This document shows, piece after piece, positions 27,249 to 36,212 of a DNA stretch of 64,000 nt (position 1 is its first letter; each line of letters opens with the position of its first letter). The stretch covers positions 124,001 to 188,000 of the forward strand of contig NZ_JACCDF010000003.1 in the NCBI RefSeq assembly GCF_013415105.1. Reading direction: 5' to 3'. The notes beneath the pieces were generated by a model. That model did not search any database. It saw only the letters and a list, made by a program, of their open reading frames with translations, and had not been told where the DNA came from. Both the position numbers and the translations under genes were made by a program. Source of the DNA: Vreelandella salicampi (GTDB lineage Bacteria > Pseudomonadota > Gammaproteobacteria > Pseudomonadales > Halomonadaceae).

Positions 27249-27362
27249 CGGATGTCCTTCTCGGGCGTTAGGGGGTGTCAGGCTGCTATATTCGCTTTAG
27301 CAGTCGTTTGGCTGTTAAGATTGTAAATGATAATTTTTCCCATGACGAAAGAGGATCGAACC

Positions 27363-27863
27363 ATGCCACAAGTGACTCGCGCGGGTGAACCGATGGAAGT
27401 GGCCGGCACACTGCCGGCGGTGGGCGAGAAAGCCCCGGCATTGACGCTGACCAACGTTGAGCTAAAAGACGTAACGCTTGACGATTATGCTGGCAAGCGC
27501 AAAGTGATGAATATTGTGCCGAGTGTTGATACGCCCACGTGCGCTACGTCTGCTCGGCGTTTTAACGAGGTGGCTTCGGAGTTGCCCGATACCGTGGTGC
27601 TGGTGATCTCGGCCGACTTACCCTTCGCGGCGCTGCGCTTTTGCGGTGCGGAAGGCTTGGACGATGTCGAGACACTCTCGACGTTTCGTCACCCGGAATT
27701 CCGCGAAGCCTGGGGCGTGGCGTTCAAGAATAACCCGATGGAAGGGCTCTGCGCTCGCGCGGTGGTCGTGCTTGATGCCGATAATCGTGTACTGCATAGC
27801 GAGCTGGTCAGTGAGATCAAAAACGAGCCGGACTACGATGCCGCCCTTGCCGCATTAAAATAG
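27363..27863 (+). CDS. tpx: Thiol peroxidase
   Basis: A 166-residue atypical 2-Cys peroxiredoxin that reduces lipid and other hydroperoxides with thioredoxin. Peroxidatic Cys60 is in [15 protein letters not shown] and resolving Cys94 in [10 protein letters not shown], matching Cys61/Cys95 of E. coli Tpx. I start at ATG 27363 (AGAGG eight bases upstream), which gives the standard length; the longer frame begins in the promoter. It converges on the amidotransferase gene with only seven bases between stops. Confidence 0.95.
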   Translation: MPQVTRAGEPMEVAGTLPAVGEKAPALTLTNVELKDVTLDDYAGKRKVMNIVPSVDTPTCATSARRFNEVASELPDTVVLVISADLPFAALRFCGAEGLDDVETLSTFRHPEFREAWGVAFKNNPMEGLCARAVVVLDADNRVLHSELVSEIKNEPDYDAALAALK

Positions 27864-27870
27864 GCGGCGT

Positions 27871-28551
27871 TTAGTCGTGCTTGCTTAAATGGCGTTTGGC
27901 CGCTCTCACTAAAGCGTTGATGAGGCGCTGTTGGGGGCGGTTGAAAATGAGCCATTCAGGATGCCATTGCACACCGATTAAGAAGTCGTGGTTTCTCGAC
28001 TCAATTCCCTGCACCAGCCCGTCTCGGTCGCGCGCCACAATATCGACGCCTTCACCGGCGTGATTTACCGCTTGATGGTGAAGACTGTTGACGCGGCACC
28101 ACGTTACTCCCAAAAAACGATGCAGCTTGCTATCTCCTACGATATCCACGGTCTTGCGTGGCAATACCGTGCGCCGCTGTTTTAGCCCTTCGTGGGTGGT
28201 GTAAATATCGGGATCCAGCGTCCCGCCAAGGTGTATGTTGATTAGCTGCGCGCCGCGGCAAATGCCCAATACAGGCGTTTGTTGGGGAATAAAACGCTCT
28301 AATAGGGTTAATTCCAGCTCATCGCGCTCGGGATCGACGCGCACATCAAACTGTACTTCAGCATCGTAAAGGTGTGCTTGAATGTCGTCCCCGCCGCCGA
28401 TGATTAAACCATCGAGGCGATCCGGGCGTGGGCGAGATGGGGAGAGCCGAACCGGGCGGCCGCCGTGTCGCCAAACGGCAAACCAGTCGAACCACCAAGC
28501 CAGGCGGCTTTTACGGTCAGACGTTGTAATTCCAATCAATGGGCGTGGCAT
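27871..28551 (-). CDS. Class I amidotransferase / gamma-glutamyl hydrolase-like (peptidase C26)
   Basis: A 226-residue member of the gamma-glutamyl-GABA hydrolase (PuuD-like) branch of class I amidotransferases. The catalytic Cys is in GICRGAQ near 105, and WHPEW supplies His and Glu; an RNPHD-like start PLIGITTSD is present. These enzymes cut gamma-glutamyl bonds or give ammonia to a partner. It follows the amidoligase gene by 128 bases on the same strand; that pairing is known from comparative surveys of amidoligases. It probably makes, trims or salvages the amidoligase product (inference). Confidence 0.85.
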   Translation of the reverse strand: MPRPLIGITTSDRKSRLAWWFDWFAVWRHGGRPVRLSPSRPRPDRLDGLIIGGGDDIQAHLYDAEVQFDVRVDPERDELELTLLERFIPQQTPVLGICRGAQLINIHLGGTLDPDIYTTHEGLKQRRTVLPRKTVDIVGDSKLHRFLGVTWCRVNSLHHQAVNHAGEGVDIVARDRDGLVQGIESRNHDFLIGVQWHPEWLIFNRPQQRLINALVRAAKRHLSKHD

Positions 28552-28566
28552 CCAGCGGCACTCTCT

Positions 28567-28654
28567 ATATGTTCAGGCAATATGTTCAGGCGATAGAACC
28601 GTTCTATAAAACCTGTCTGTGATTGCAGTCTGAAAGAACGGTCTATCTGGTCTA
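28567..28654 (-). promoter_or_regulatory. Operator-like palindrome, half-sites and direct repeats
   Basis: Between amidoligase and amidotransferase genes: two tandem 13-base units ATATGTTCAGGC(A/G) at 28567-28592; directly next to them a perfect palindrome ATAGAACCGTTCTAT at 28593-28607; then an imperfect copy AGAACGGTCTA at 28635-28645 and a GGTCTA half-site at 28649-28654. The form resembles TetR-type operators of the TAGACC/GGTCTA kind. It suggests a regulated promoter for the amidotransferase gene. Confidence 0.5.
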
Positions 28655-28679
28655 TTTTCGAGCGTGTTGAGGGGAGCCA

Positions 28680-29693
28680 TTATTGGCGCCGGCGTTGCCA
28701 CCAACGGCGGATATGCTCCGGCCAGCGAATATAAAAAGGCCGATTTTGCTCACTGATGTACGCTGCACAGCGTTTGGCCAGTTTATCGCGGTCTGCGGCG
28801 AGTTCTTCAACGTCGACCCAGCGGTTCCATTCTGTCACGGCGCCCCAATCCGGCTCGGAGAGCTGCGCGTTAGGCAAGCGGTAGTGGAACGTGGGGCGCG
28901 GTTTGGTGAGCTTGCTGTGCAGCAATTTATGCGGGTGATCTGGGTAGATGTGAGCAAACAGCGGCAGCATATCCAGTTCACGGTTACGTGTGGGGTTGTC
29001 GTGTAAGTAGTCGTCGATCAAGGTCTTAAGATCAGGTTGATAAGACGCGGCGAAAATCTTGAGCGCATACTCTTTGGGGAAGGGGTTGGCGTGGGGCAGC
29101 ACTTCGCGCGTGATGTCGACGTTAATCTCTTCGCGCAGCCAAGGGGCGAGCAACAGATAAGCGCGTAGCATCGAAAGCAGGTAGTCAGCGTCGAGCGCGG
29201 CGGCTTCCGGGTTTAAGTGCAGGCCAAAGCCGTAAAGTAGGCTGGCATCCGTGCCTTTGGCACCGTGCTCACGCAGGGCCTCGAAAAGCTCGTCAAGCTC
29301 GGGCAACGCATCCCACGGCACCGGCGGAAAAACAATCTCGGTGGGTACCAGGCCGGTCACCATATCGCCGATCAGTTCGCGGGTTTTTTGGTGAAATTCC
29401 ACACGCATCTGATGCTGGTGGCGCGCCCATTCCGTATCGAGAAAAGCGCTATCATCCAAGATTTTGCTATCCGGGTGAGCATACTGGGTATCGAGCTCAA
29501 TACTGAAATCACCCCAGCGCGTGTCTTTGACCTGTAGCCGATGAGGGCTGACAACGTTAAGCTCACCGCCGAACACGTCACTGACAAGCTGCGCCGTATC
29601 GCGGGGCGGCAAGCCGGCAAATTCAATCTCAACACCGACACGGCGGGTCTGGCCGTCAGCATTGACCTCGGCGGGAGGAGTTTTCAGCGCCAT
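28680..29693 (-). CDS. Putative amidoligase (GS/GCS-fold, Amidoligase_2)
   Basis: A 337-residue protein of the putative amidoligase family, related in fold to carboxylate-amine ligases. The N-terminal signature RRVGVEIEFAGL (metal-binding Glu residues) and FSIELDTQYA, plus the mid-protein YGFGLHLNPE and WLREEINVDITRE, fit that family. It should join a carboxylate to an amine using ATP, giving an amide-linked small molecule or peptide modification; no substrate is known. I favour ATG 29693 (AGGA seven bases upstream) over GTG 29726. It lies upstream of a C26-type amidotransferase, its expected partner, and diverges from mscS. Confidence 0.85.
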   Translation of the reverse strand: MALKTPPAEVNADGQTRRVGVEIEFAGLPPRDTAQLVSDVFGGELNVVSPHRLQVKDTRWGDFSIELDTQYAHPDSKILDDSAFLDTEWARHQHQMRVEFHQKTRELIGDMVTGLVPTEIVFPPVPWDALPELDELFEALREHGAKGTDASLLYGFGLHLNPEAAALDADYLLSMLRAYLLLAPWLREEINVDITREVLPHANPFPKEYALKIFAASYQPDLKTLIDDYLHDNPTRNRELDMLPLFAHIYPDHPHKLLHSKLTKPRPTFHYRLPNAQLSEPDWGAVTEWNRWVDVEELAADRDKLAKRCAAYISEQNRPFYIRWPEHIRRWWQRRRQ

Positions 29694-29799
29694 CTCGACA
29701 TCCTGTGAGGTGAACAAATGAGGCACTCAGCCTATCATAGACGGGCGCAGGGCGGTGAACGCCGCCACGACGAGGAACGTCAAGAGTGAGGAGAGTTAC

Positions 29800-32139
29800 G
29801 TGCGACAGCACACAACGGCAGTTAATGTGGCTGCCACCCTTAGGCGGGGCATGGTCGGAATACTGCTTTTTTTCTGCCTGCTCGTCCCGCAAGCCTATGC
29901 GCAGTTGGTCTCGATACCCGGGCTCAATAGCGGTGAAGAGCAAAGCGAGGATGTCAGCAACGAATCATTTCAGCAATCGTTGGACGATGTGGTCACGATG
30001 CTGGAAAACGAGCAGCAGCGCGAACAGCTTTTACAGTCGTTAAAAGAACTGCAAACAGCGAGCGCGGCAACGGCAGATGAGGGCGTTGTGCGCCAAGGCC
30101 TGTTAGGGGCATTGGCAGACACGCTTACCGATATTGGCGAGCAGGCACAAGGCGGCGATTCACCTGCCAACCAGTGGTCGCAACAAATCGACCGTGGGGT
30201 TGAAGGGCTAAAAGCCATCAGCCGTAGCGTCAGCCGGACGGAGTTAATTCGCACGGCGGTAGATGGTGCTGTCCTCGCAGTGATTTGGATTGTGTTATTG
30301 GTGGTGATGATTGCCTTGGGGCGTTTAGTTGCTACCCGCCAGGGTTGGCCGCAGGATTTGCCACGAGACCCGCCTGGCTGGCTGCTCGCCGTACATTTTT
30401 TACGCCGCATGCTCCCCTGGGTCCTATCGTTTGCCATTGTTTTAGGGCTGGGGCAGCTGCTGCCACACAGCCCAGGGCGGGCTTTGGTACAAGTCATCGC
30501 TTACGTTTGCGTTTGCGGGCGTGCGCTCTCCGTTGCCTTTGAAACCGTTGTCGCGTTCTTTAGTCGCGGCCACCGGTTTACCGCCGTGCGCCTACTACAG
30601 TTGCGCGGATTGCGCTCACTCTTTGTGATTGGTGCGCTGATTGCGCTTGGCGATGCCGTCAACTCTAACCGATTAGTCACAATGCTGGGGGATGAGCTTT
30701 CCGGGCTCGTATCGGTACTCGCCAACATCATCGCCGCGCTGATTTCAGTACGTTTCATCATCAAGTTTAAGCGGCCCATCCGCCATTTGATTTGCAATCG
30801 CCCGTATCGTCAACGCCGCGATGCGAGTACCACGGTAGAGCTTAGTCGGGCGCTGGGCGGACTGTGGCACATCCCGGCACTATTGCTGGTGGTGGGGTCG
30901 TTATTGGCGATTTTTATCACCGCTGGCGATGTGGGGACGGCACTGGCGCGCTCCATTGTTTCCGCTAGCTTGTTGGTACTGACGCTGGTGGTAACGGGCC
31001 TTTTGCGTCGTCATGCCGAACGGATGAATAAGCGTCGCCGTCGCCGCCGCCATCGCCACAGCGAATACCGTATGCGGTTGGAGCGCTTTGCTTTTGTGCT
31101 GGCGCATATCTGCGCGTGGGGGGTCTTTGCTGAGCTCTTTATGCAGGTATGGGGTGGGTCACTTTTTGGCCTTGGCCAGCAAGCGGTCACGAGCGCGCCT
31201 ATCGGAAAGGCGCTTTTGAGCCTGGGGGCAACGATACTACTGGCCTGGCTGGTGTGGATTTTTGCCGACACGGCGATTCAACGTGCGCTCATTACATCAT
31301 CCCGCTCGCGCGGGCGACGCGTTAATAAGGCCCGGGCGCAGACCATCACGCCGATGATTCGCAACGTTATGTTTGTCACTATTTTGATTATCGCCGGGAT
31401 TGTGGGGCTGGCGAATCTGGGGGTTAACGTCACTCCGCTGCTTGCCGGTGCCGGTGTGATTGGTTTGGCGCTCGGTTTTGGGGCGCAAACCTTAGTTCAG
31501 GATTTGATTACCGGTATTTTTATTCTGATCGAAGACTCGCTGGCGGTGGATGATTTCGTCGAGATCAACAACCACATGGGGACGGTCGAGGGGTTAACGC
31601 TGCGCACGGTACGGCTGCGTGATCTTGATGGTGTCGTCCATATCATTACTTTTAGTCGCATCGAATCGATTCACAATATGTCGCGGCAATTCGGCATTGC
31701 GTTGATGAAGATTCGGATTCCGTTCGATATGGCAATCGACGCGGCGACGACGCTGATGCAAGAAACCGCCCAATCGCTGCGTCAGGACCCGATGATGCGT
31801 CACCATATCTGGTCGCCGCTGGAGATGCAGGGTATCGACGCTTTTGAAGAAGGCTGCCCGATTTTGCGTATGCGCTTTCGTACCGCACCGGAAATGCAGT
31901 GGGACGTCGCACGGGCGTTTAATTTGCTGTTGAAACAACGCATGGAAGAGCAAGTAATCGACCTGGGCGTGCCGCGTTTGAGCGTCAACATGGAGGCGCG
32001 CTCCGAGCCTTCAAACGACGCGCAAAAAGATGAGAAAGCGGCGGGCGATACTGCCTTAAGCCGCCCACAAGCGCATACACAGGGCGACCCCCGCGGCGAG
32101 TCCCGCACAAGCGCCAATCCCGAAGGTGGCAATGAATAG
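29800..32139 (+). CDS. Large mechanosensitive channel of the MscS family (YbiO/MscM type)
   Basis: A 779-residue inner-membrane channel that opens on membrane tension during osmotic downshock. The start is GTG 29800 with GAGGAG six bases before it. A signal sequence (ending AYA near residue 34) leads a periplasmic helical region, then about ten membrane helices, a Lys/Arg-rich loop (NKRRRRRRHRHS), and the MscS core: pore helix GVNVTPLLAGAGVIGLALGFG, then QTLVQDLITGIFILIEDS and the beta domain FVEINNHMGTVEG. The final 28 codons overlap a convergent gene by 84 bases. Confidence 0.92.
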   Translation: MRQHTTAVNVAATLRRGMVGILLFFCLLVPQAYAQLVSIPGLNSGEEQSEDVSNESFQQSLDDVVTMLENEQQREQLLQSLKELQTASAATADEGVVRQGLLGALADTLTDIGEQAQGGDSPANQWSQQIDRGVEGLKAISRSVSRTELIRTAVDGAVLAVIWIVLLVVMIALGRLVATRQGWPQDLPRDPPGWLLAVHFLRRMLPWVLSFAIVLGLGQLLPHSPGRALVQVIAYVCVCGRALSVAFETVVAFFSRGHRFTAVRLLQLRGLRSLFVIGALIALGDAVNSNRLVTMLGDELSGLVSVLANIIAALISVRFIIKFKRPIRHLICNRPYRQRRDASTTVELSRALGGLWHIPALLLVVGSLLAIFITAGDVGTALARSIVSASLLVLTLVVTGLLRRHAERMNKRRRRRRHRHSEYRMRLERFAFVLAHICAWGVFAELFMQVWGGSLFGLGQQAVTSAPIGKALLSLGATILLAWLVWIFADTAIQRALITSSRSRGRRVNKARAQTITPMIRNVMFVTILIIAGIVGLANLGVNVTPLLAGAGVIGLALGFGAQTLVQDLITGIFILIEDSLAVDDFVEINNHMGTVEGLTLRTVRLRDLDGVVHIITFSRIESIHNMSRQFGIALMKIRIPFDMAIDAATTLMQETAQSLRQDPMMRHHIWSPLEMQGIDAFEEGCPILRMRFRTAPEMQWDVARAFNLLLKQRMEEQVIDLGVPRLSVNMEARSEPSNDAQKDEKAAGDTALSRPQAHTQGDPRGESRTSANPEGGNE

Positions 32140-32487
32140 CCATGTGCCGCGAAAGCGCCGCCAGCGGTTGTACAGCGTGACGGCGTGGCTGACCCGGTCG
32201 ACGAGCTCATCATGGCGTGAAATCGCGTTGTCCGGCGGTAACGAGAAGTCGTTGGCCACGCTGCCTTGCCAGTGGGCTGCGTGGGTTAGCCCCAGGCGTG
32301 AACGCAAGCGGCCAATATCGCTCACTGTCGCGTGCACACTATCATAGGCGTCGCGACGCTCTGGTAGCATGAGTACCGCGTCGGCATCTTGTTTTAAGGC
32401 GTTGTGCTGGCACGCTTCAATGGCGCTTTGCAGCGCCTGTGGCGTGGCATTGGGCGATAGCGCTAGGCGCTGATACAAGTCACGCAT
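32056..32487 (-). CDS. J-domain-like membrane protein lacking HPD
   Basis: A 143-residue protein. The first 55 residues read like a J-domain (DLYQRLALSPNATPQALQSA ... LMLPERRDAYDSVH) but the HPD motif needed to stimulate DnaK is absent. The C-terminus is one membrane helix (FIATFGIGACAGLAAGVAL), with basic residues before it. It follows a true J-protein gene by 38 bases on the same strand, so both are probably one operon. Its last 84 bases are antisense to the end of the mscS gene, an unusually long convergent overlap. The ribosome site is weak. Confidence 0.7.
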   Translation of the reverse strand: MRDLYQRLALSPNATPQALQSAIEACQHNALKQDADAVLMLPERRDAYDSVHATVSDIGRLRSRLGLTHAAHWQGSVANDFSLPPDNAISRHDELVDRVSHAVTLYNRWRRFRGTWLFIATFGIGACAGLAAGVALCMRLWAA

Positions 32488-32525
32488 AGGTAAATTAGGT
32501 ACCCGTGGCTGTCGTTAAGCGGCAT

Positions 32526-33503
32526 TTATCGATAGGTTTGCATCAGGTAATCATACGCATTTTTGATGCGTTGAAAACGAGCTGAAGCTAACGCCACTTG
32601 CTGCTCGCTCTCAGAGAAGAAGCGGTCAGGGTGATGCAGTTGCGCCATACGTCGGTAGGCACGGCGAATGTCGCTGCGGTTAGCACCCTGGGTAAGTCCC
32701 AGTACCGCAAGCGCCCGCGATGTTCGATCCGGCGGCGCATGAGGGCGCTGTTTGTATTGTTTATAGCGCTGTTCATGGTGTTGGTGGCGTTGATCATCGC
32801 GGTGGCGCTGCTGTGAGTCTTGTTGCTTTTGCTGGCGGCGGTGGGCTTTTTCCTGCTGAGCACGCTCACGCTTGGCTCTCGCTTTTTCCTCACGCTCCTG
32901 GCGGCGGCGTTGTTTTTCCTGCTCGCGTTCTTGGCGCTGCGCTTGCTGTTGTCGCTCGGCTTCTTCGGCGCGTGCTTGGGCCTGCTCTTTTTCTGCGGCT
33001 TCTTGTGCCTTGCGCTCGTAATACTGCGGATCGTGACGCCGCCAGTAAGCCTCGGTGCTAATATCTTCCGGCCCCTTTAGCGCTTCGCCGGTGAGTTCTT
33101 TAAACAGCGTGCTGAGCGTCTCGGGCGTCACCCCTAAAAGGTCGGCAAGAAAGCGTAATATATAATGGTTTGCCAATGAGAGCGTGCCGTCGTCGGTCGC
33201 CAAGGCAATCGCCTGATGCATAATACTTAGGCTACGCTCTTGCGTGCACTCTTTGCGCAGTACCTCTGAGGCAAGCTGAATCGCCTGTAAATCTTGGCTT
33301 TGGGCGATATCCATCACCGAGCCTAATTCATGGCCGTGGCGAAATTGCGCGGTTACTTGGGCGAGACGCCGGCGTCGTTGGCCATCGGTAATCGGCTGGC
33401 GGTTAACCAGTACCCACGCCAGCAGCAGCAACGTTGCCGTATCCACTTGGCTGCGGCTTTGGAGCAGCACCAGCTCAAAAGGGGAAAAACGGGCAATCGA
33501 CAT
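32526..33503 (-). CDS. J-domain co-chaperone with TerB-like N-terminus
   Basis: A 325-residue DnaJ-class protein. Residues about 5-135 resemble the TerB/DjlA N-terminal helical domain (DGTLSLANHYILRFLADLLGV), then a 100-residue Glu/Gln/Arg/Lys coiled coil (QQQAQRQEREQEKQRRRQE), then a C-terminal J-domain with ALAVLGLTQGANRSDIRRAY and an intact HPD in LHHPDRF. Layout resembles DjlA without its membrane anchor. It should direct DnaK to unknown clients. ATG 33503 (GGAG seven bases upstream) is preferred to the TTG at 33521. The HPD-less partner lies immediately downstream. Confidence 0.82.
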   Translation of the reverse strand: MSIARFSPFELVLLQSRSQVDTATLLLLAWVLVNRQPITDGQRRRRLAQVTAQFRHGHELGSVMDIAQSQDLQAIQLASEVLRKECTQERSLSIMHQAIALATDDGTLSLANHYILRFLADLLGVTPETLSTLFKELTGEALKGPEDISTEAYWRRHDPQYYERKAQEAAEKEQAQARAEEAERQQQAQRQEREQEKQRRRQEREEKARAKRERAQQEKAHRRQQKQQDSQQRHRDDQRHQHHEQRYKQYKQRPHAPPDRTSRALAVLGLTQGANRSDIRRAYRRMAQLHHPDRFFSESEQQVALASARFQRIKNAYDYLMQTYR

Positions 33504-33760
33504 TCCCAGGCTCCAAAGCAATGGGGTAAATAGCAGGCAATGTTCGCTTTACACGCGGCAGATGGCAAGCCTCACGCGCCCAATGTCCTACGTCAGTCGA
33601 CGCGGTCAACGTTAATTTCTCGGGAAGTCGATCCATTGCGTAGTATATGCTCCAAGTCAACGTGGCTTGTATTGCATGACTCGGACATGGAAACTCACCT
33701 AAGAGACAGCTACGCTTCAAACAAAAGCGCTTTTATCAAGATCAAGCGAAGGAGAGCTAC

Positions 33761-34450
33761 ATGCAAGCTGCCGATATTATGACCCATGATGTAATTAGCG
33801 TTGGGCCGGATGACGAGGTCAATGCGATTGCTAAACTGTTGCTGACCCACCGCATTAGCGCGGTGCCCGTTGTGGATGACGATCAGAAAGTGATCGGCAT
33901 TGTTTCAGAAGGCGATCTAATGCGTCGTGTCAAAAACGAGGGCGGCGAAGAGCGCTCTTGGTGGCTTTCCCTGTTTGCCGGGCAAAAAGACCCGGGGGAG
34001 TACATTAAATCGCATGGACGTAAGGCCAGCGAGGTGATGACGCCCAACCCGTTCACCATTGATGAAAGTACACCGCTGCACAAAATTGCGCGCCTACTTG
34101 AGAAACATCGTATTAAACGCGCTCCTGTGGTGAGCGGCGACAAGCTGGTCGGTATTGTTAGCCGTGCTAACTTACTTCAAGGCTTGGCAAGCGCTGAGGT
34201 TACTAACGCTGAAGCCCCGAGCAATGATCGCGCCATTCGCGAGGCCATACTCAAAGAGGTCGATGACAATACCGGTGTCCGTGTAGCGGGCATCAGTATC
34301 ATCGTTAGCGAGGGTGTGGCGGAACTTTGGGGCTTGGTCGAATCTAACGAGCAGAAAAAAGCCGTCCAGGTTGCTGCGGAAAACACGCCCGGTGTCACCC
34401 AGGTCGAAAATAACCTGGGGTTGGTGCCCAAAGGCGTAGGCGGCTATTAA
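33761..34450 (+). CDS. CBS-pair and BON domain protein
   Basis: A 229-residue cytoplasmic protein with two CBS motifs (residues 1-60 and 85-140, e.g. ISAVPVVDDDQKVIGIVSEGDL and IKRAPVVSGDKLVGIVSRANLL) and a C-terminal BON domain (about 152-222, VAELWGLVESNEQKKAVQ). CBS pairs usually bind adenosine nucleotides; BON domains bind membranes or proteins. Function unknown, likely stress linked. AAGGAG is six bases before ATG 33761. The 240-base gap upstream (33504-33760) contains its promoter; I see no other gene there. Confidence 0.9.
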   Translation: MQAADIMTHDVISVGPDDEVNAIAKLLLTHRISAVPVVDDDQKVIGIVSEGDLMRRVKNEGGEERSWWLSLFAGQKDPGEYIKSHGRKASEVMTPNPFTIDESTPLHKIARLLEKHRIKRAPVVSGDKLVGIVSRANLLQGLASAEVTNAEAPSNDRAIREAILKEVDDNTGVRVAGISIIVSEGVAELWGLVESNEQKKAVQVAAENTPGVTQVENNLGLVPKGVGGY

Positions 34451-34483
34451 CGTTAGCCATCGCGTAATACCCATTTAGTGATC

Positions 34484-34513
34484 AAGCCGCCGATAAATTC
34501 GGCGGTTTTTTAT
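34484..34513 (+). terminator. Terminator of the CBS-BON gene
   Basis: CCGCCGA (34487-34493) pairs with TCGGCGG (34499-34505) around a five-base loop; outer A-T pairs and a T-run (34506-34511) complete an intrinsic terminator. Confidence 0.88.
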
Positions 34514-34542
34514 TAGTGCTGAAGCAATATTCCTATACAGTA

Positions 34543-34581
34543 TTGTCATAATTCGGGGTGATATCGTACAATAATTGTACG
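34543..34581 (+). promoter_or_regulatory. Promoter with palindromic operator for the cryptochrome operon
   Basis: TTGTCA (34543-34548) and TACAAT (34567-34572) are separated by 18 bases and look like a good sigma-70 promoter. The -10 lies inside a perfect odd palindrome CGTACAATAATTGTACG (34565-34581). A repressor bound there would block the promoter directly. TGTAC-type palindromes at photolyase promoters are known for light-responsive MerR-type (LitR/CarH) regulators, which is a suggestion only. Confidence 0.6.
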
Positions 34582-34615
34582 TAATGATTTTGCACCCACC
34601 TAACGTGACGATGCC

Positions 34616-34780
34616 ATGCGACGCAAAGCTGACCTACCGGAAAAAACGTGCGCACATTGTAAGCGCTCGTTTACCTGGCGTAAAAAGTGGGCGCGCTGTT
34701 GGAACAATGTACGCTACTGTAGTGAGCGCTGCCGCCGTTCAGCCAAGCCGTTTCGCCGGGCTGAAGAGGCGCGCGCATGA
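34616..34780 (+). CDS. DUF2256 zinc-ribbon-like small protein
   Basis: A 54-residue basic protein starting [19 protein letters not shown], too short for common gene calling. It has two Cys pairs (CAHC near 12-15 and C35/C39 in YCSERC), Trp residues in TWRKKW and CW, the exact pattern of DUF2256. The family is often next to photolyase/cryptochrome genes. Its TGA overlaps the ATG of the DASH cryptochrome gene as ATGA, so the two are translationally coupled. It is the first gene after a palindromic promoter. Role unknown; it may bind zinc, nucleic acid or the photolyase. Confidence 0.88.
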   Translation: MRRKADLPEKTCAHCKRSFTWRKKWARCWNNVRYCSERCRRSAKPFRRAEEARA

Positions 34781-36192
34781 TAACGCCTACCCTAGATATT
34801 ATCTGGCTGCACAATGAGCTACGTGTGGCGGATAACCCGCTCTTGCACTTTGAAAAGCGCCCCGAGCAGCTTCTGTGTGTTTATGTGTTGGATCAGCGTT
34901 GGCTGCAAGCCCCTTTTCCCGGAGAAGCGTCTCCTCGTATAGGGCCGGCACGTCTGCGTTTTTTATGGCAAAGCTTGATGGAGCTGCGGGGCGAATTGCT
35001 GCGTCGTGGCAGCGATCTTCTCGTACGCATCGGCTCGCCCGTTGAAGAAGTATCCACTTTAGCGCGGCAATTAGATGCCCGGTGCGTCCGTGTGGCGGAT
35101 CAAGCTGGCGCCGATGAAATCGCCGATATAAAAGCCCTCAAGGCCGAACTTCCTGAAAGCGTAGAGCTAGAGGTGGTTGAGAGCGGCGTATTAATCGACC
35201 TTGAGTCCTTGCCGTTTTCCCCTGAGGCACTACCCAGCAGTTTTTCTGCTTTCCGGCGCAGCGTGGAGGCACACTGTACGCTTAATAAGCCGCTGCCGGC
35301 TCCTGTGACGCTACCCTCTTGGCCTGAGGCATCACGAGGCTTCCCCGCGTTGCAAAAAGTCTGCGATATTACCGCCGTATGGCAGCCCGATGAGCGCCAA
35401 GGGCTGGCCTATACCGGCGGGGAAACGGCAGGTTTAGAACGCCTTGAGGATTATGTCTGGGAGCGACACGGCCCTGCGTCTTACAAACAAACCCGCAACG
35501 GTTTACTCGGATCAAGCTTTTCTACGCGTCTCTCGCCTTGGTTGGCGCACGGCTGTATTTCGCCCAGCCAGGTGCATCAGGAAGTGAAAGCCTGGGAAGC
35601 CAAGCATGGCAGCGGTGAGTCAAGTTATTGGATTACTTTTGAGTTGCTCTGGCGCGAGTATTTCCACCGCGCAGCACAACTTGAAGGCGCGGCTATGTTC
35701 GGCACACGCGAGCTGCCTAAGCCCTGCGCGCATTTCAATGCCTGGCGTGAAGGAAACACCGGCTTACCCTTTGTTGATGCCGCCATGCTTGAGCTGCGCC
35801 TGACAGGATGGATATCGAATCGCGTGCGTCAAAACGTAGCGAGCTTTCTGGTGAAGGATTTAGGCGTTGATTGGCGCTTAGGGGCTGCGTGGTTTGAACA
35901 CTGTTTGGTCGATTACGATGTGGCCAGCAATTGGGGCAATTGGCGCTATATCGCAGGTGTGGGCCGCGACCCGCGCCAGGAGCGTTATTTCAACGTGCTC
36001 AAACAAGCCGGCCACTACGACCCCAAAGGCTATTATGTTGCCAATTGGCTGCCGGAACTCCGCGCGTTACCCTGTGATCTAGCGCGCCAACAACCCTGGC
36101 GCGTGCTGCCTGATTCGTTTTCACCCCCCGTGGTGGAACCCAGCGCCTGGCAGCGTTGGCTAGTTGATCATACAGGTGCGACTCACACCTAA
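34777..36192 (+). CDS. DASH-type cryptochrome / deoxyribodipyrimidine photolyase
   Basis: A 471-residue flavoprotein. An N-terminal alpha/beta antenna domain ([17 protein letters not shown]) leads into the FAD-binding helical domain with [54 protein letters not shown] and [17 protein letters not shown]. These fit the DASH subfamily, which repairs cyclobutane dimers mainly in single-stranded DNA and may signal blue light. It is coupled (ATGA) to the DUF2256 gene upstream and followed 20 bases later by DUF3429, giving a three-gene light/UV operon. Confidence 0.9.
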   Translation: MITPTLDIIWLHNELRVADNPLLHFEKRPEQLLCVYVLDQRWLQAPFPGEASPRIGPARLRFLWQSLMELRGELLRRGSDLLVRIGSPVEEVSTLARQLDARCVRVADQAGADEIADIKALKAELPESVELEVVESGVLIDLESLPFSPEALPSSFSAFRRSVEAHCTLNKPLPAPVTLPSWPEASRGFPALQKVCDITAVWQPDERQGLAYTGGETAGLERLEDYVWERHGPASYKQTRNGLLGSSFSTRLSPWLAHGCISPSQVHQEVKAWEAKHGSGESSYWITFELLWREYFHRAAQLEGAAMFGTRELPKPCAHFNAWREGNTGLPFVDAAMLELRLTGWISNRVRQNVASFLVKDLGVDWRLGAAWFEHCLVDYDVASNWGNWRYIAGVGRDPRQERYFNVLKQAGHYDPKGYYVANWLPELRALPCDLARQQPWRVLPDSFSPPVVEPSAWQRWLVDHTGATHT

Positions 36193-36212
36193 GCGCATAA
36201 GGAGAGCCAATT

